DNA of 64,000 nt from Winogradskyella vidalii (GTDB lineage: Bacteria > Bacteroidota > Bacteroidia > Flavobacteriales > Flavobacteriaceae). Under the pieces are notes generated by a model. The model ran no database searches, was not told the DNA's origin, and saw nothing but the letters and a program-made list of their open reading frames with translations. The number at the start of each line of letters is the position of its first letter. The stretch's first letter is position 1. Positions 9,245 through 18,480 of this stretch are shown piece after piece. Made by a program: the position numbers and the translations under genes. Location: assembly GCF_013403955.1 (NCBI RefSeq), contig NZ_JABFDG010000001.1:558001-622000 (forward strand), read 5' to 3'.

Positions 9245-9674
9245 TAAACGTCACTTAGCTAAAACCATCACGTGGCGCCTTATAGGAACATTAGACACCT
9301 TCCTGTTGTCTTGGTTGATATCAGGTGATATGGCTGTAGGTGCTCAGATTGGTGTTTATGAATTAATTACTAAGATGGTTTTATACTACGTTCATGAAAG
9401 AGCTTGGTTTAAGTCCGCCATTAAATCGTCTAATAAGCGACATGTCTTAAAAACATTTTCATGGCGTGCTGTGGGCACTATAGATACCATAGTTTTAGGG
9501 TGGTTAGTTTCGGGTAACCCATTAACAGGTTTAAAAATTGGAAGTGCAGAGATTGTTACCAAAATGTTATTGTATTTTGGGCACGAAAAATTATGGTACC
9601 GTATCGATTTTGGTTTGGATCAAAGAAACCGAAGAAAACGCTTAGAGAAGCTTAAAAAATCTAAAAAACAATGA
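9234..9674 (+). CDS. DUF2061 tandem membrane protein
   Basis: 146 residues made of two copies of DUF2061: about residues 2-62 (SKRHLAKTITWRLIGTLDTF) and 67-125 (NKRHVLKTFSWRAVGTIDTI). Each copy has a hydrophobic hairpin and ends in a KM(V/L)LYY/F-H-E motif. The tail is very basic. Function is unknown; the family is often found beside sulfate-activation genes, and here it heads the operon and overlaps cysC by an ATGA junction, so a role in sulfate activation or uptake is a reasonable inference. The start is TTG because the in-frame upstream codon 9228-9230 is a stop; the strong ribosome-binding site serves an out-of-frame ATG at 9221 instead. Confidence 0.8.
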   Translation: MKFSKRHLAKTITWRLIGTLDTFLLSWLISGDMAVGAQIGVYELITKMVLYYVHERAWFKSAIKSSNKRHVLKTFSWRAVGTIDTIVLGWLVSGNPLTGLKIGSAEIVTKMLLYFGHEKLWYRIDFGLDQRNRRKRLEKLKKSKKQ

Positions 9675-10261
9675 GTTTAAATACCGTTAGGCATAATTAT
9701 AAAATCACAAAGTTAGACCGTGAAAAAAAACATGGTCACAAAGCTTTTTTATTGTGGTTTACAGGGTTGTCTGGCTCTGGAAAATCTACATTGGCTAATT
9801 TAGTTGAGGTAGAGCTTCATAAAAAAGGCATCTCCACTTTTAGCTTAGATGGGGATAATATTAGGCAAGGTATTAATAAGGATTTAAGTTTTGCACCTGA
9901 AGATCGCACCGAAAATATTAGACGTATTGCAGAAATTGGCCATCTAATGGTCGATGCTGGCGTGGTTACAATGGCTGCTTTTGTGTCGCCTTATATTAAA
10001 GATAGAGAAAATATAAAAACCATTGTTGGTGATGACAATTTTATAGAAATCTACATCAATACCTCATTAGAAGAGTGTGAACGTCGCGATGTTAAAGGCT
10101 TGTATAAGAAAGCACGTGCTGGTGAGATTAAAAATATGACGGGTATTTCAGCACCTTATGAAGCCCCTTTGAATCCCGATTTAGAAATTATAACCGATAA
10201 TCAGACTATTGAAACATCAGTTCAAACCATTTTAGACTTTATTATTCAAAAATTAAAATAA
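9671..10261 (+). CDS. cysC: Adenylyl-sulfate (APS) kinase
   Basis: 196 residues, the usual length. It phosphorylates APS to PAPS, the sulfate donor. The P-loop GLSGSGKST is near residues 33-41, followed by the typical LDGDNIR and the downstream RRDVKGLYKKARAGEIKNMTGISAPYE block, split here as RRDVKGLYKKARAGE and KNMTGISAPYE. The start ATG overlaps the TGA of the DUF2061 gene (ATGA), implying translational coupling, and cysD starts 5 bp after the stop. Freestanding CysC next to CysD/CysN fits PAPS production. Cytoplasmic. Confidence 0.97.
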   Translation: MSLNTVRHNYKITKLDREKKHGHKAFLLWFTGLSGSGKSTLANLVEVELHKKGISTFSLDGDNIRQGINKDLSFAPEDRTENIRRIAEIGHLMVDAGVVTMAAFVSPYIKDRENIKTIVGDDNFIEIYINTSLEECERRDVKGLYKKARAGEIKNMTGISAPYEAPLNPDLEIITDNQTIETSVQTILDFIIQKLK

Positions 10262-10266
10262 AACAC

Positions 10267-11172
10267 ATGAGTAATTACGTAATCAATCATTTAAAAGAAT
10301 TAGAATCGGAAGCGATTTTTGTCATTCGTGAAATAGCCGCACAATTTGAGAATCCTGTATTGCTATTTTCAGGAGGGAAAGATTCTATTTTGTTAACCCA
10401 TTTGGCCAAAAAAGCATTTTATCCGGCAAAAATTCCATTTCCTTTAATTCATATTGATACCGGGCATAATTTTCCTGAAACAATCGCTTTTAGAGATGAA
10501 TTGGTTGAAAAACTCGGTGTTAAATTAATTGTGGGTTCTGTACAAGAGGCGATTGACAAAGGTCGAGCTAAAGAAGAAACAGGCGCTGATGCATCTCGTA
10601 ATTCACTTCAAATAGTGTCTTTATTAGATACCCTTGAAGCTTATAAAGTAGATGCAGCCATGGGTGGCGCAAGACGTGATGAAGAAAAAGCACGAGCCAA
10701 AGAACGTTTCTTTTCGCACCGTGATGAATTTGGACAATGGGATCCAAAAAATCAAAGACCAGAATTGTGGAATCTATTTAACGGCCGTAAGAATTATGGG
10801 GAGCACTTTAGAGTTTTTCCTATTTCTAACTGGACTGAAATGGATGTTTGGGAATATATTAAATTAGAAAACATTGATTTACCATCACTTTATTTTTCAC
10901 ATCAACGCGATTGTGTAGTTAGGGATGGTGTAATTTTAGCAAATTCTGAATTTATTAAATTGAAAGAAGGCGAAGAAGTTGTAAATATGACCATTCGTTA
11001 TAGAACATGTGGCGATATGCCTATTACTGGTGCGGTAGAGTCTGAAGCAGATGATTTGGTTAAAATTATTGAAGAAATTGCAACGACAAGAACTACAGAG
11101 CGTGGTGGACGTGCCGATGATAAACGTGCCGAAACAGCAATGGAAGATCGTAAGAAGCAAGGATACTTTTAG
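10267..11172 (+). CDS. cysD: Sulfate adenylyltransferase subunit 2 (ATP sulfurylase catalytic subunit)
   Basis: 301 residues, full length. The PP-loop motif LLFSGGKDSILLTHL lies near residues 32-46, with HIDTGHNFPE downstream and GGARRDEEKARAKER as the conserved basic block. It forms APS from ATP and sulfate with CysN. It follows cysC by 5 bp; a 227-bp spacer without a gene then separates it from cysN. That spacer holds degenerate purine-rich repeats (GATGTGAGTTGAGAGATG around 11198) but no gene. Confidence 0.97.
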   Translation: MSNYVINHLKELESEAIFVIREIAAQFENPVLLFSGGKDSILLTHLAKKAFYPAKIPFPLIHIDTGHNFPETIAFRDELVEKLGVKLIVGSVQEAIDKGRAKEETGADASRNSLQIVSLLDTLEAYKVDAAMGGARRDEEKARAKERFFSHRDEFGQWDPKNQRPELWNLFNGRKNYGEHFRVFPISNWTEMDVWEYIKLENIDLPSLYFSHQRDCVVRDGVILANSEFIKLKEGEEVVNMTIRYRTCGDMPITGAVESEADDLVKIIEEIATTRTTERGGRADDKRAETAMEDRKKQGYF

Positions 11173-11399
11173 AAGAAGCATTAATAATGAGGGATTAGAT
11201 GTGAGTTGAGAGATGAAAGATGAGTCATGAATAAACAGCATTTTCCTTTTGTGTCTTTAGCGCCTTTGCGAGCTAAAAGAAGTTAAAGAACAAAGCTGAT
11301 TAAGTTACAGTATTCACTTTTTGCAACTTCGCGAATGGTGAAAGAATTAAACAAGAAATAAAGAATAAAGCTAAAAGCGAACAATAAAAAATTAAATAA

Positions 11400-12656
11400 A
11401 TGGATTATCAAGACATAGAATTATTGCGTTTTACAACCGCCGGAAGTGTAGATGATGGAAAAAGTACATTAATAGGACGTTTGTTATACGATAGTAAATC
11501 AATTTTTCAAGATCAATTAGATGCCGTTGAGGAGTCTAGTAAGTCTAAAGGGTTTGACTATGTAGATTTGTCATTGCTAACGGATGGATTAAAATCAGAA
11601 CGTGAACAAGGTATTACCATCGATGTAGCCTACCGTTATTTTGCGACGCCAAGACGTAAATTTATAATTGCAGATACACCAGGTCATATTCAGTATACCC
11701 GAAATATGGTAACAGGTGCATCAACAGCTAATTTAGCGATTATACTAATTGACGCCCGTAAGGGGATGTTAGAGCAAACCCATCGTCATGCATTTATTGC
11801 GTCACTATTACGAATTCCTCATGCTATTGTTTGTGTTAATAAAATGGATTTAGTGGATTACAGTGAGGAAGTTTACGACACTATTGTTTCCGACTTTAAA
11901 GCGTTTTCTTCAAAATTAGGGATTAAGGATATTCAGTTTATTCCTATTTCAGCTTTAAACGGCGATAATGTGGTTAACCGTTCAGAAAAGATGGATTGGT
12001 ATCAGGGCAGTACGTTAATGTATCATTTGGAAACAGTTCATATTTCTAGTGATCATAATTTAGTGGATTGTCGTTTTCCTATTCAGTCTGTTATTCGTCC
12101 ACATACATTAGAAAATCAAGATTACCGAGGGTTTGCTGGTCGAGTTGATGGTGGTGTATTTAAACCAGGTGATAAGGTAAAATCATTGCCTTCAGGATTT
12201 GTGTCTACGATTAAAACCATAGAGTTAAACGGCGAGCAAATTACAGAAGCTTTTGCACCAATGTCGGTAACCATGACTTTAGAAGATGAAATAGATAACA
12301 GTCGTGGTGATATGATTGTTCGTGAGAATAATGTACCAGAAGTGAGTCAAGATTTAGAGGTGTTGGTGACTTGGATGAGTGCAAGTCCTATTCAGGCACG
12401 CACTAAAGTGGTGGTTAAACATACCACAAATGAAACCGTTGGTATGGTAAAAGAATTAAAATACAAAATAGATATTAATACTTTACACCGTATTGAAGCT
12501 ATTGATAAAGTAGAAATGAACGATATCGCACGTTTGTCTATTAGAACAGCCAAGCCATTATTTTTTGATGCTTATAAGAAGAATCGCCAAACAGGAAGTG
12601 TAATTATTATCGATGAGCAAACCAATGAAACTATTGGTGCGGGAATGATTATTTAA
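11400..12656 (+). CDS. cysN: Sulfate adenylyltransferase subunit 1 (GTPase subunit)
   Basis: 418 residues, an EF-Tu-type GTPase. G1 is GSVDDGKST (about residues 15-23), G3 is DTPGH and G4 is NKMD. Two beta-barrel domains follow. GTP hydrolysis drives APS formation by CysD. The protein lacks a fused CysC domain, consistent with the separate cysC gene upstream. It is a little shorter than the E. coli protein, mainly at the ends. The start ATG at 11400 lies in an A-rich context without a strong ribosome-binding site, as is normal here. Confidence 0.97.
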   Translation: MDYQDIELLRFTTAGSVDDGKSTLIGRLLYDSKSIFQDQLDAVEESSKSKGFDYVDLSLLTDGLKSEREQGITIDVAYRYFATPRRKFIIADTPGHIQYTRNMVTGASTANLAIILIDARKGMLEQTHRHAFIASLLRIPHAIVCVNKMDLVDYSEEVYDTIVSDFKAFSSKLGIKDIQFIPISALNGDNVVNRSEKMDWYQGSTLMYHLETVHISSDHNLVDCRFPIQSVIRPHTLENQDYRGFAGRVDGGVFKPGDKVKSLPSGFVSTIKTIELNGEQITEAFAPMSVTMTLEDEIDNSRGDMIVRENNVPEVSQDLEVLVTWMSASPIQARTKVVVKHTTNETVGMVKELKYKIDINTLHRIEAIDKVEMNDIARLSIRTAKPLFFDAYKKNRQTGSVIIIDEQTNETIGAGMII

Positions 12657-12664
12657 GTTTAAAA

Positions 12665-12812
12665 ACGTGATGCGTGATTAAAGAAGCGTTTTGGGGTTGG
12701 TGAAGCGTTAAGTGTAACGTGTGTAGTTTAAAGAAACAAGAGCGTATTAAGTATTGTAAGCCCCCCATCACAAACCACGAATCACAAACCACGAATCACC
12801 AATCACAAAAAA
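12665..12812. repeat. Degenerate short-repeat spacer between cysN and cysQ
   Basis: The right half contains ATCACAAACCACGA twice in tandem (12767-12780, 12781-12794) and then ATCACCAATCACA, ending a few bases before the cysQ ATG. The left half has the opposite orientation (GTGATGCGTGATT near 12667). The same sequence family flanks the four-helix-bundle gene at 17084-17434. Confidence 0.7.
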
Positions 12813-13604
12813 ATGACTAAAAATTTAAAAATAGCAATTACCGCAGCCTTAGAAGCCGGAAAGGCCATTTTAGAAATCTATCATTCTAATGATTTTGAAA
12901 TAGAGTTAAAAGGTGATAATTCACCGTTGACTAAAGCTGATTTGGCTTCACATCATGTGATTATGTCGCACTTAAAAACGACTGAAATCCCTGTGCTTTC
13001 AGAAGAAGGCAAGTCGATTCCTTACGATGAAAGAAAAGACTGGAGTCAATTATGGATTGTAGATCCTATTGATGGTACTAAAGAGTTTATTAAACGCAAT
13101 GGTGAATTTACGGTTAATATTGCCTTAATTGAAAACCAGAAAACAACCATAGGTGTTATTTATGTCCCTGTTTTAGGCGATTTGTATTTTTCATCTAAAA
13201 CTTTGGGGGCTTTTAAAGTCAAAGTAGATTTAGACGATTATAGTATAGAGAATTTAATTCGTAGTGCAAGTCAATTACCGTTAGAACGCGAAGATAAAAC
13301 CTTTACGGTGGTAGCGAGTCGTTCGCATATGTCGCCAGAAACAGAAACTTACGTTGGTGATATGCGCCAAAAGCACGGTGAGGTAAATTTAATATCTAAA
13401 GGCAGTTCATTAAAATTGTGTATGGTAGCAGAAGGCACCGCTGATTGTTACCCAAGATTTGCACCAACCATGGAGTGGGATACAGCTGCAGGTCAGGCCA
13501 TTTGTGAACATGCAGGTTTTGAAGTCATCGATTGGAATACTAAAAAGCCGATGCTTTATAATAGAGCAGAATTATTGAATGCTTGGTTTTTGGTGAGAAA
13601 ATAG
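12813..13604 (+). CDS. cysQ: 3'(2'),5'-bisphosphate nucleotidase (PAP phosphatase)
   Basis: 263 residues, an inositol-monophosphatase-fold enzyme. Metal-binding motifs are visible: SEEGKSIPYDER near residues 68-79, WIVDPIDGTKEF near 86-97, and the C-terminal MEWDTAAGQA. It hydrolyses PAP, the by-product of PAPS-using sulfotransferases, to AMP and phosphate. Its position after cysC/D/N and before a polysaccharide locus with a sulfotransferase suggests PAP recycling for sulfation. The start ATG directly follows a short-repeat tract. Confidence 0.95.
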   Translation: MTKNLKIAITAALEAGKAILEIYHSNDFEIELKGDNSPLTKADLASHHVIMSHLKTTEIPVLSEEGKSIPYDERKDWSQLWIVDPIDGTKEFIKRNGEFTVNIALIENQKTTIGVIYVPVLGDLYFSSKTLGAFKVKVDLDDYSIENLIRSASQLPLEREDKTFTVVASRSHMSPETETYVGDMRQKHGEVNLISKGSSLKLCMVAEGTADCYPRFAPTMEWDTAAGQAICEHAGFEVIDWNTKKPMLYNRAELLNAWFLVRK

Positions 13605-13731
13605 TTTATTAGACTTGAAGTCTTCTTTATATTTATAGCTCAAATTAGAGTAATTACTTATTTAGGAGCTCAAATTTAAAAACTGTACACTTTCGAGTTT
13701 GAGGTTAAAAAGTAACATTGTCTTATAAAAT

Positions 13732-14796
13732 ATGACCAATCAAAAAAACATACTTATCACTGGTGGTGCAGGATTTATTGGGTCTCATGTTGTGCGCTTA
13801 TTTGTACAAAATTATCCAGAGTTTAAAATCTATAATTTAGATAGTTTAACTTATGCTGGTAATCTTGAAAATTTAAAAGATGTTGAAGATTACAAAAATT
13901 ATCATTTTCTAAAAATAGATATTACGGATGCTGAAGCTGTTAATCAGGCGTTTGAACAGTATAAATTTAATAAGGTGATTCATTTGGCGGCCGAATCTCA
14001 TGTGGATCGTTCTATAACCGATCCCTTAGCTTTTGCTAGAACCAATATTATGGGAACCTTGAATCTTTTACAAGCTGCTTTAAATCTTTGGAAAGGTGAC
14101 TTTAAAGATAAATTATTCTATCATATCAGTACTGATGAGGTGTATGGGGCGCTAGGTGAAACAGGCTTGTTTACAGAAACGACAGCCTACGACCCTAATT
14201 CACCTTATTCGGCTTCAAAAGCAAGTAGTGATCACTTTGTTAGAGCTTATGGTGAAACCTATGGCTTGCCATTTATAATTTCAAACTGTTCTAATAATTA
14301 TGGCCCTAATCAGTTTCCTGAAAAATTAATTCCGCTGTTTATTAATAACATTATTTCAGGAAAAGCACTTCCAGTATACGGGGATGGTAATTATACCAGA
14401 GATTGGTTATTTGTGATTGATCATGCAAAGGCCATTGATTTGATTTTTAGAGAAGGTGAACTTAAAGCAACCTACAATATCGGTGGTTTTAACGAATGGA
14501 AGAATATCGATTTGGTAAAATTGCTTTGTCAACAGATGGATGAAAAGCTCAATAAACCTTCAGGAACCAGTGAACAATTAATCACTTATGTTAAAGATCG
14601 TCCGGGTCACGATTTAAGATATGCAATTGATGCTACTAAAATTAATAAAGAACTTAACTGGAGCCCTTCGGTAACGTTTGAAGAAGGTTTAAGTATAACC
14701 ATCGATTGGTATTTAGATAACACCGAATGGATGGAGAAAGTAACCAGTGGTGATTATTTAAAGTATTATCAAGAGCAATATAGTAGTGCCGAATAA
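13732..14796 (+). CDS. rfbB: dTDP-glucose 4,6-dehydratase
   Basis: 354 residues, an extended SDR. The NAD-binding motif is GGAGFIGS (about residues 11-18), the catalytic segment is STDEVYG, and the active-site motif YSASKAS follows. It converts dTDP-glucose to dTDP-4-keto-6-deoxyglucose. It starts the nucleotide-sugar part of the locus; rfbA follows after 20 bp. No rfbC or rfbD is present in the window, so the final sugar is not known (rhamnose, or an amino-deoxy sugar made by enzymes elsewhere). Confidence 0.96.
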   Translation: MTNQKNILITGGAGFIGSHVVRLFVQNYPEFKIYNLDSLTYAGNLENLKDVEDYKNYHFLKIDITDAEAVNQAFEQYKFNKVIHLAAESHVDRSITDPLAFARTNIMGTLNLLQAALNLWKGDFKDKLFYHISTDEVYGALGETGLFTETTAYDPNSPYSASKASSDHFVRAYGETYGLPFIISNCSNNYGPNQFPEKLIPLFINNIISGKALPVYGDGNYTRDWLFVIDHAKAIDLIFREGELKATYNIGGFNEWKNIDLVKLLCQQMDEKLNKPSGTSEQLITYVKDRPGHDLRYAIDATKINKELNWSPSVTFEEGLSITIDWYLDNTEWMEKVTSGDYLKYYQEQYSSAE

Positions 14797-14816
14797 TTAA
14801 GATAAATTAAAAAGCA

Positions 14817-15689
14817 ATGAAAGGAATTATTTTAGCAGGCGGCTCGGGTACAAGACTACACCCCTTAACTTTAGCGGTAAGCAAACAGTTATTGCCTATT
14901 TATGATAAACCGATGATTTATTATCCGCTGTCGGTTTTATTGCTAGCAGGTATAAAGGACATTCTAATTATATCTACACCACACGATTTGCCTAATTTTA
15001 AACAACTTTTAGGTGATGGAAGTCAACTGGGTATTCAATTGAGTTATATAGAACAGCCGAGTCCCGATGGTTTAGCACAAGCGTTTATTTTAGGAGAAGA
15101 TTTTATTGGTGACGACGATGTGTGTTTGGTTTTAGGTGATAATATTTTCCATGGCGCAGGACTTCAAAACATCTTATTAGATGCCGTAAAAACTGTAGAA
15201 AAAGAGCAAAAAGCTGTAATTTTCGGGAACTATGTTAAAGACCCCGAGCGCTACGGTGTAGCAGAGTTTGATGATCAAAAAAATGTCATTAGTATTGTTG
15301 AAAAGCCTAAAGTACCAAAATCTAATTATGCTGTTGTTGGTTTGTATTTTTATCCGAATTCAGTGGTGAAAATTGCTAAAAATGTAAAACCATCCAATCG
15401 AGGGGAATTAGAAATAACCTCAGTAAATCAAACCTATCTCAATCAGCAGCAATTAAAATTACAAGTGTTAAGTCGTGGGTTTGCCTGGTTAGACACCGGA
15501 ACACACGAAGCATTGACAGAAGCTACAGAATTTGTGAAAGCTGTTGAAAAACGAACGGGACTTAAAATTGCCTGTTTAGAAGAAATTGCGTTAGCCAGTT
15601 CTTGGGTATCAAAAGCAAGTGTAGCAGAACGTATTCAAAATCTTAAAGGTGATTATTACGATTATTTAAAGCAAATTGTCTCTAAGTAA
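14817..15689 (+). CDS. rfbA: Glucose-1-phosphate thymidylyltransferase
   Basis: 290 residues, typical length. The nucleotidyltransferase signature [11 protein letters not shown] lies at residues 8-18, with [17 protein letters not shown] following and the metal-binding GDNIFHG in mid-protein. It makes dTDP-glucose for RfbB. Transcribed together with rfbB (20-bp gap). A GCAAAG/CTTTGC inverted repeat and a TAGCTTTG box (15736-15743) in the next gap suggest a separate promoter for gmd. Confidence 0.97.
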   Translation: MKGIILAGGSGTRLHPLTLAVSKQLLPIYDKPMIYYPLSVLLLAGIKDILIISTPHDLPNFKQLLGDGSQLGIQLSYIEQPSPDGLAQAFILGEDFIGDDDVCLVLGDNIFHGAGLQNILLDAVKTVEKEQKAVIFGNYVKDPERYGVAEFDDQKNVISIVEKPKVPKSNYAVVGLYFYPNSVVKIAKNVKPSNRGELEITSVNQTYLNQQQLKLQVLSRGFAWLDTGTHEALTEATEFVKAVEKRTGLKIACLEEIALASSWVSKASVAERIQNLKGDYYDYLKQIVSK

Positions 15690-15790
15690 TTTTTATTTTA
15701 AAACTTTAAAAAGAAAGCAAAGTCTGATATTTTTTTAGCTTTGCAAGCGCATAAATATTTAATTTAAAAAGGTTTATTTTCTAAAATATT

Positions 15791-16906
15791 ATGAATAAAG
15801 TTGCATTTATAACAGGGGTTACAGGGCAAGATGGTGCTTACTTAAGTGAGTTTTTACTGAAAAAAGGTTACGAAGTACATGGCTTAAAACGCCGCTCGTC
15901 ATTATTTAACACTGACCGTATAGATCATTTATATCAGGATCCGCACGTCGATCATAAGAATTTTTTCTTGCATTATGGCGATATGACGGATAGTACCAAT
16001 CTTATCCGTTTAATTAAAGAAATCCAACCCGATGAAATTTACAACTTAGCGGCTATGAGTCATGTAGCAGTTTCGTTTGAAATCCCAGAATATACAGGGA
16101 ATGCCGATGGATTAGGAACACTACGTATTTTAGATGCGGTTCGTTTATTAGGTTTAGAAAAAAAGACACGTATTTACCAAGCGTCAACGTCCGAACTATA
16201 TGGAAAGGTTCAAGAAGTGCCTCAGTCAGAAACCACACCATTTTATCCACGGTCACCTTATGCTGTTGCTAAAATGTATGCCTATTGGATTACCGTGAAT
16301 TACCGTGAAGCTTATAATATGTATGCCTGTAATGGTATTTTGTTTAATCACGAATCGCCTATTAGAGGGGAAACCTTTGTAACTCGAAAAATCACGAGAG
16401 CGGTATCTAGAATTGCATTAGGATTACAAGATAAATTTTATTTAGGAAATTTAGACGCACAACGCGATTGGGGACACGCCAAAGATTATGTGCGTATGAT
16501 GTGGATGATTCTTCAAGCTGAAGAAGCTGAAGATTGGGTGATTGCCACCGGAAAAACGACAAGAATTCGTGACTTTGTTAAAATGAGTTTTGACGAAGTA
16601 GGTATTGAATTAGAATTCAAAGGCGAAGGTGAAGATGAAAAGGCTTATGTTACTAAATGTAATGACCCTGAATACCAATTAGAAATCGGAAAAGAAGTCT
16701 TAGCTGTAGATCCTCGTTATTTTAGGCCAACAGAAGTGGAGTTGCTAATCGGTGATGCCTCTAAAGCAAAACAGAAATTAGGTTGGGAATGTCAATATGA
16801 TTTAAACGACCTTGTTAAGGATATGATGCAAAGTGATATTAAATTGATGCAACAACAACAGTACCTTGAAGCTGGGGGCTATAAAACCATGAATTATTTT
16901 GAGTAA
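15791..16906 (+). CDS. gmd: GDP-mannose 4,6-dehydratase
   Basis: 371 residues. The NADP-binding motif is [10 protein letters not shown] (residues 9-18); the catalytic region contains [11 protein letters not shown] and [10 protein letters not shown]. It converts GDP-mannose to GDP-4-keto-6-deoxymannose, the precursor of GDP-L-fucose made by Fcl downstream. The gmd-fcl pair is normally adjacent; here it is split by a repeat-flanked four-helix-bundle gene. No manC or manB for GDP-mannose supply is present in the window. Confidence 0.97.
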   Translation: MNKVAFITGVTGQDGAYLSEFLLKKGYEVHGLKRRSSLFNTDRIDHLYQDPHVDHKNFFLHYGDMTDSTNLIRLIKEIQPDEIYNLAAMSHVAVSFEIPEYTGNADGLGTLRILDAVRLLGLEKKTRIYQASTSELYGKVQEVPQSETTPFYPRSPYAVAKMYAYWITVNYREAYNMYACNGILFNHESPIRGETFVTRKITRAVSRIALGLQDKFYLGNLDAQRDWGHAKDYVRMMWMILQAEEAEDWVIATGKTTRIRDFVKMSFDEVGIELEFKGEGEDEKAYVTKCNDPEYQLEIGKEVLAVDPRYFRPTEVELLIGDASKAKQKLGWECQYDLNDLVKDMMQSDIKLMQQQQYLEAGGYKTMNYFE

Positions 16907-16915
16907 TTAGGGGAC

Positions 16916-17083
16916 GTGATTGGTGATTGGTGAATAGTGATTGGAGATTGGAGATTGGTGATGGGTGCTTGGTGATTGGTGAAGTGTATATTCTGTATTA
17001 CGAACCCCGAATAACGAATCACAAATAGCGAACAACGAGTAACGAATAACGAATAACGAATCACAAACAACAAACAACGAACA
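16916..17083. repeat. Left repeat flank of the four-helix-bundle unit
   Basis: Starts 9 bp after the gmd stop. The outer part is built of GTGATTGG-type units (16916-16982). Its first 18 bases, GTGATTGGTGATTGGTGA (16916-16933), are the exact reverse complement of 17522-17539. The inner part (about 17000-17083) is built of ACGAATAACGAATCACAAA-type units in the other orientation and runs into the GTG start at 17084. Confidence 0.85.
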
Positions 17084-17434
17084 GTGAAAACCCACAAAGA
17101 TTTAGACGCTTGGAAAAAAGCAATGGATTTGGTCGAAGACATTTACAAATGTTCTCAATCGTTTCCATCTAATGAAGTTTATGGTTTGACGTCTCAAGTA
17201 AGAAGAGCAGCGGTTTCCATTCCGAGTAATATAGCAGAAGGTGCGGGGAGAAAAGGGGATAAAGAATTTATTCAGTTTTTATATATAGCTTTAGGGTCAT
17301 TAGCAGAGGTGGAAACACAAGTGCTTATCGCAAAACGGTTAAATTATATAGATGATACCCAGAAGATGACACACGCTATAGAACGATTAACAAAGTTAAT
17401 TTATGGACTCATACGCTACATAAAAACAAAATAG
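17084..17434 (+). CDS. Four-helix-bundle protein of the S23/TIGR02436 family
   Basis: 116 residues, normal length for the family. The family hallmarks are clear: DLDAWKKAMDLVEDIY at the start, YGLTSQVRRAAVSIPSNIAE near residues 34-53, and EFIQFLYIALGSLAEVETQ. Related proteins are encoded in 23S rRNA intervening sequences, as stand-alone genes of unknown role, and as Avd of diversity-generating retroelements. No reverse transcriptase is nearby. The GTG start lies at the edge of a repeat tract. The gene is enclosed by an 18-bp perfect inverted repeat, which suggests it moves or spreads with the repeats. Cellular role unknown. Confidence 0.9.
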   Translation: MKTHKDLDAWKKAMDLVEDIYKCSQSFPSNEVYGLTSQVRRAAVSIPSNIAEGAGRKGDKEFIQFLYIALGSLAEVETQVLIAKRLNYIDDTQKMTHAIERLTKLIYGLIRYIKTK

Positions 17435-17543
17435 GCCAAAACAACAACGAACCACAAGTAACGCAACACAAATCACGAATCACGAACAACGAACAACAAA
17501 TGACGTATCCCGAATCACGAATCACCAATCACCAATCACGAAT
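17435..17543. repeat. Right repeat flank, reading into fcl
   Basis: Made of CACGAATCAC/ACGAACAACGAAC-type units. The segment TCACCAATCACCAATCAC (17522-17539) is the exact inverted partner of 16916-16933. The tract from 17500 is inside the fcl reading frame and encodes its first ~14 residues. Confidence 0.85.
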
Positions 17544-18468
17544 CTACATCGCTGGTCATCGTGGAATGGTAGGCTCCGCAATTTGGAGAGCACTAACTGC
17601 TAAAGGTTATACCAATTTAATAGGAAAAACCAGCAAGGAACTCGACTTAAGAAACCAGCAAGCGGTTAACTATTTCATAGCTAAAGAGCAACCAGACGTT
17701 ATCATCGATGCTGCGGCTAAGGTAGGCGGAATACTTGCTAATAACAGTTATCCTTATCCATTTTTAATGGAGAATTTACAGATTCAGAATAACCTTATTG
17801 ATGCCGCGCACAAGTTAAACGTTAGTAAATTTATTTTTTTAGGCAGTTCTTGCATTTATCCTAAGTTTGCACCACAGCCACTTAAAGAAGCGTATTTATT
17901 AACCGATAGTTTAGAGCCAACTAACGAATGGTATGCTATTGCAAAAATTGCCGGTGTTAAAGCTTGTGAAGCCATCAGGAAACAATTTGGTAAAGATTTT
18001 GTAAGCCTTATGCCTACTAATTTATATGGTCCTCACGATAATTTCGATTTAGAAAGTTCGCACGTGATGCCAGCGATGATTCGGAAATTTCATGAAGCCA
18101 AAGAAAATAATCATGCCACAGTCACCTTATGGGGAAGTGGCACACCAATGCGTGAGTTTTTATACGTTGAAGATTTAGCCGAAGCCACTATATTTGCAGT
18201 CGAAAATGTGTTGCCAGAACACTTATATAATGTAGGCACCGGAACCGATGTCACTATTAAAGCTTTAGCCGAAACCATTCAAAATAGTGTAGGTCATAAA
18301 GGCGACATCATTTGGGACCGTACAAAACCCGATGGCACACCACGTAAATTAATGGACAGTTCTAAATTGCGAAGCTTAAACTGGGCGCCTAAAGTAGCTT
18401 TAGAAGACGGTATTAAACTAGCTTATCAGTGGTATTTAGAAAATAGCAATACGGCTAGAACGAATTAA
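17500..18468 (+). CDS. fcl: GDP-L-fucose synthase (epimerase/reductase)
   Basis: 322 residues. The NADP-binding motif GHRGMVGSA starts near residue 18; SSCIYPKFAPQP and the active-site YAIAK follow. It turns GDP-4-keto-6-deoxymannose into GDP-L-fucose. The first ~14 residues (MTYPESRITNHQSR) are encoded by the right repeat flank, and no ATG exists between them and the dinucleotide-binding motif. The start at 17500 is therefore forced, unless a weak non-ATG codon is used. The core enzyme is complete, so the extension is probably tolerated. Confidence 0.95.
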   Translation: MTYPESRITNHQSRIYIAGHRGMVGSAIWRALTAKGYTNLIGKTSKELDLRNQQAVNYFIAKEQPDVIIDAAAKVGGILANNSYPYPFLMENLQIQNNLIDAAHKLNVSKFIFLGSSCIYPKFAPQPLKEAYLLTDSLEPTNEWYAIAKIAGVKACEAIRKQFGKDFVSLMPTNLYGPHDNFDLESSHVMPAMIRKFHEAKENNHATVTLWGSGTPMREFLYVEDLAEATIFAVENVLPEHLYNVGTGTDVTIKALAETIQNSVGHKGDIIWDRTKPDGTPRKLMDSSKLRSLNWAPKVALEDGIKLAYQWYLENSNTARTN

Positions 18469-18480
18469 AGAGATTTGAAT

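Noticed and set aside
10936-11241. Minus-strand ORF over the end of cysD
   Set aside because: It overlaps the conserved cysD coding sequence and extends into a repeat-like spacer; no family features.
16894-17142. Minus-strand ORFs rich in Phe, Ile, Arg and Tyr in the left repeat flank
   Set aside because: They are translations of the short repeats, with no independent signal of coding.
17084-17434. Four-helix-bundle gene as Avd of a diversity-generating retroelement
   Set aside because: No reverse transcriptase, template repeat or variable repeat was found nearby.
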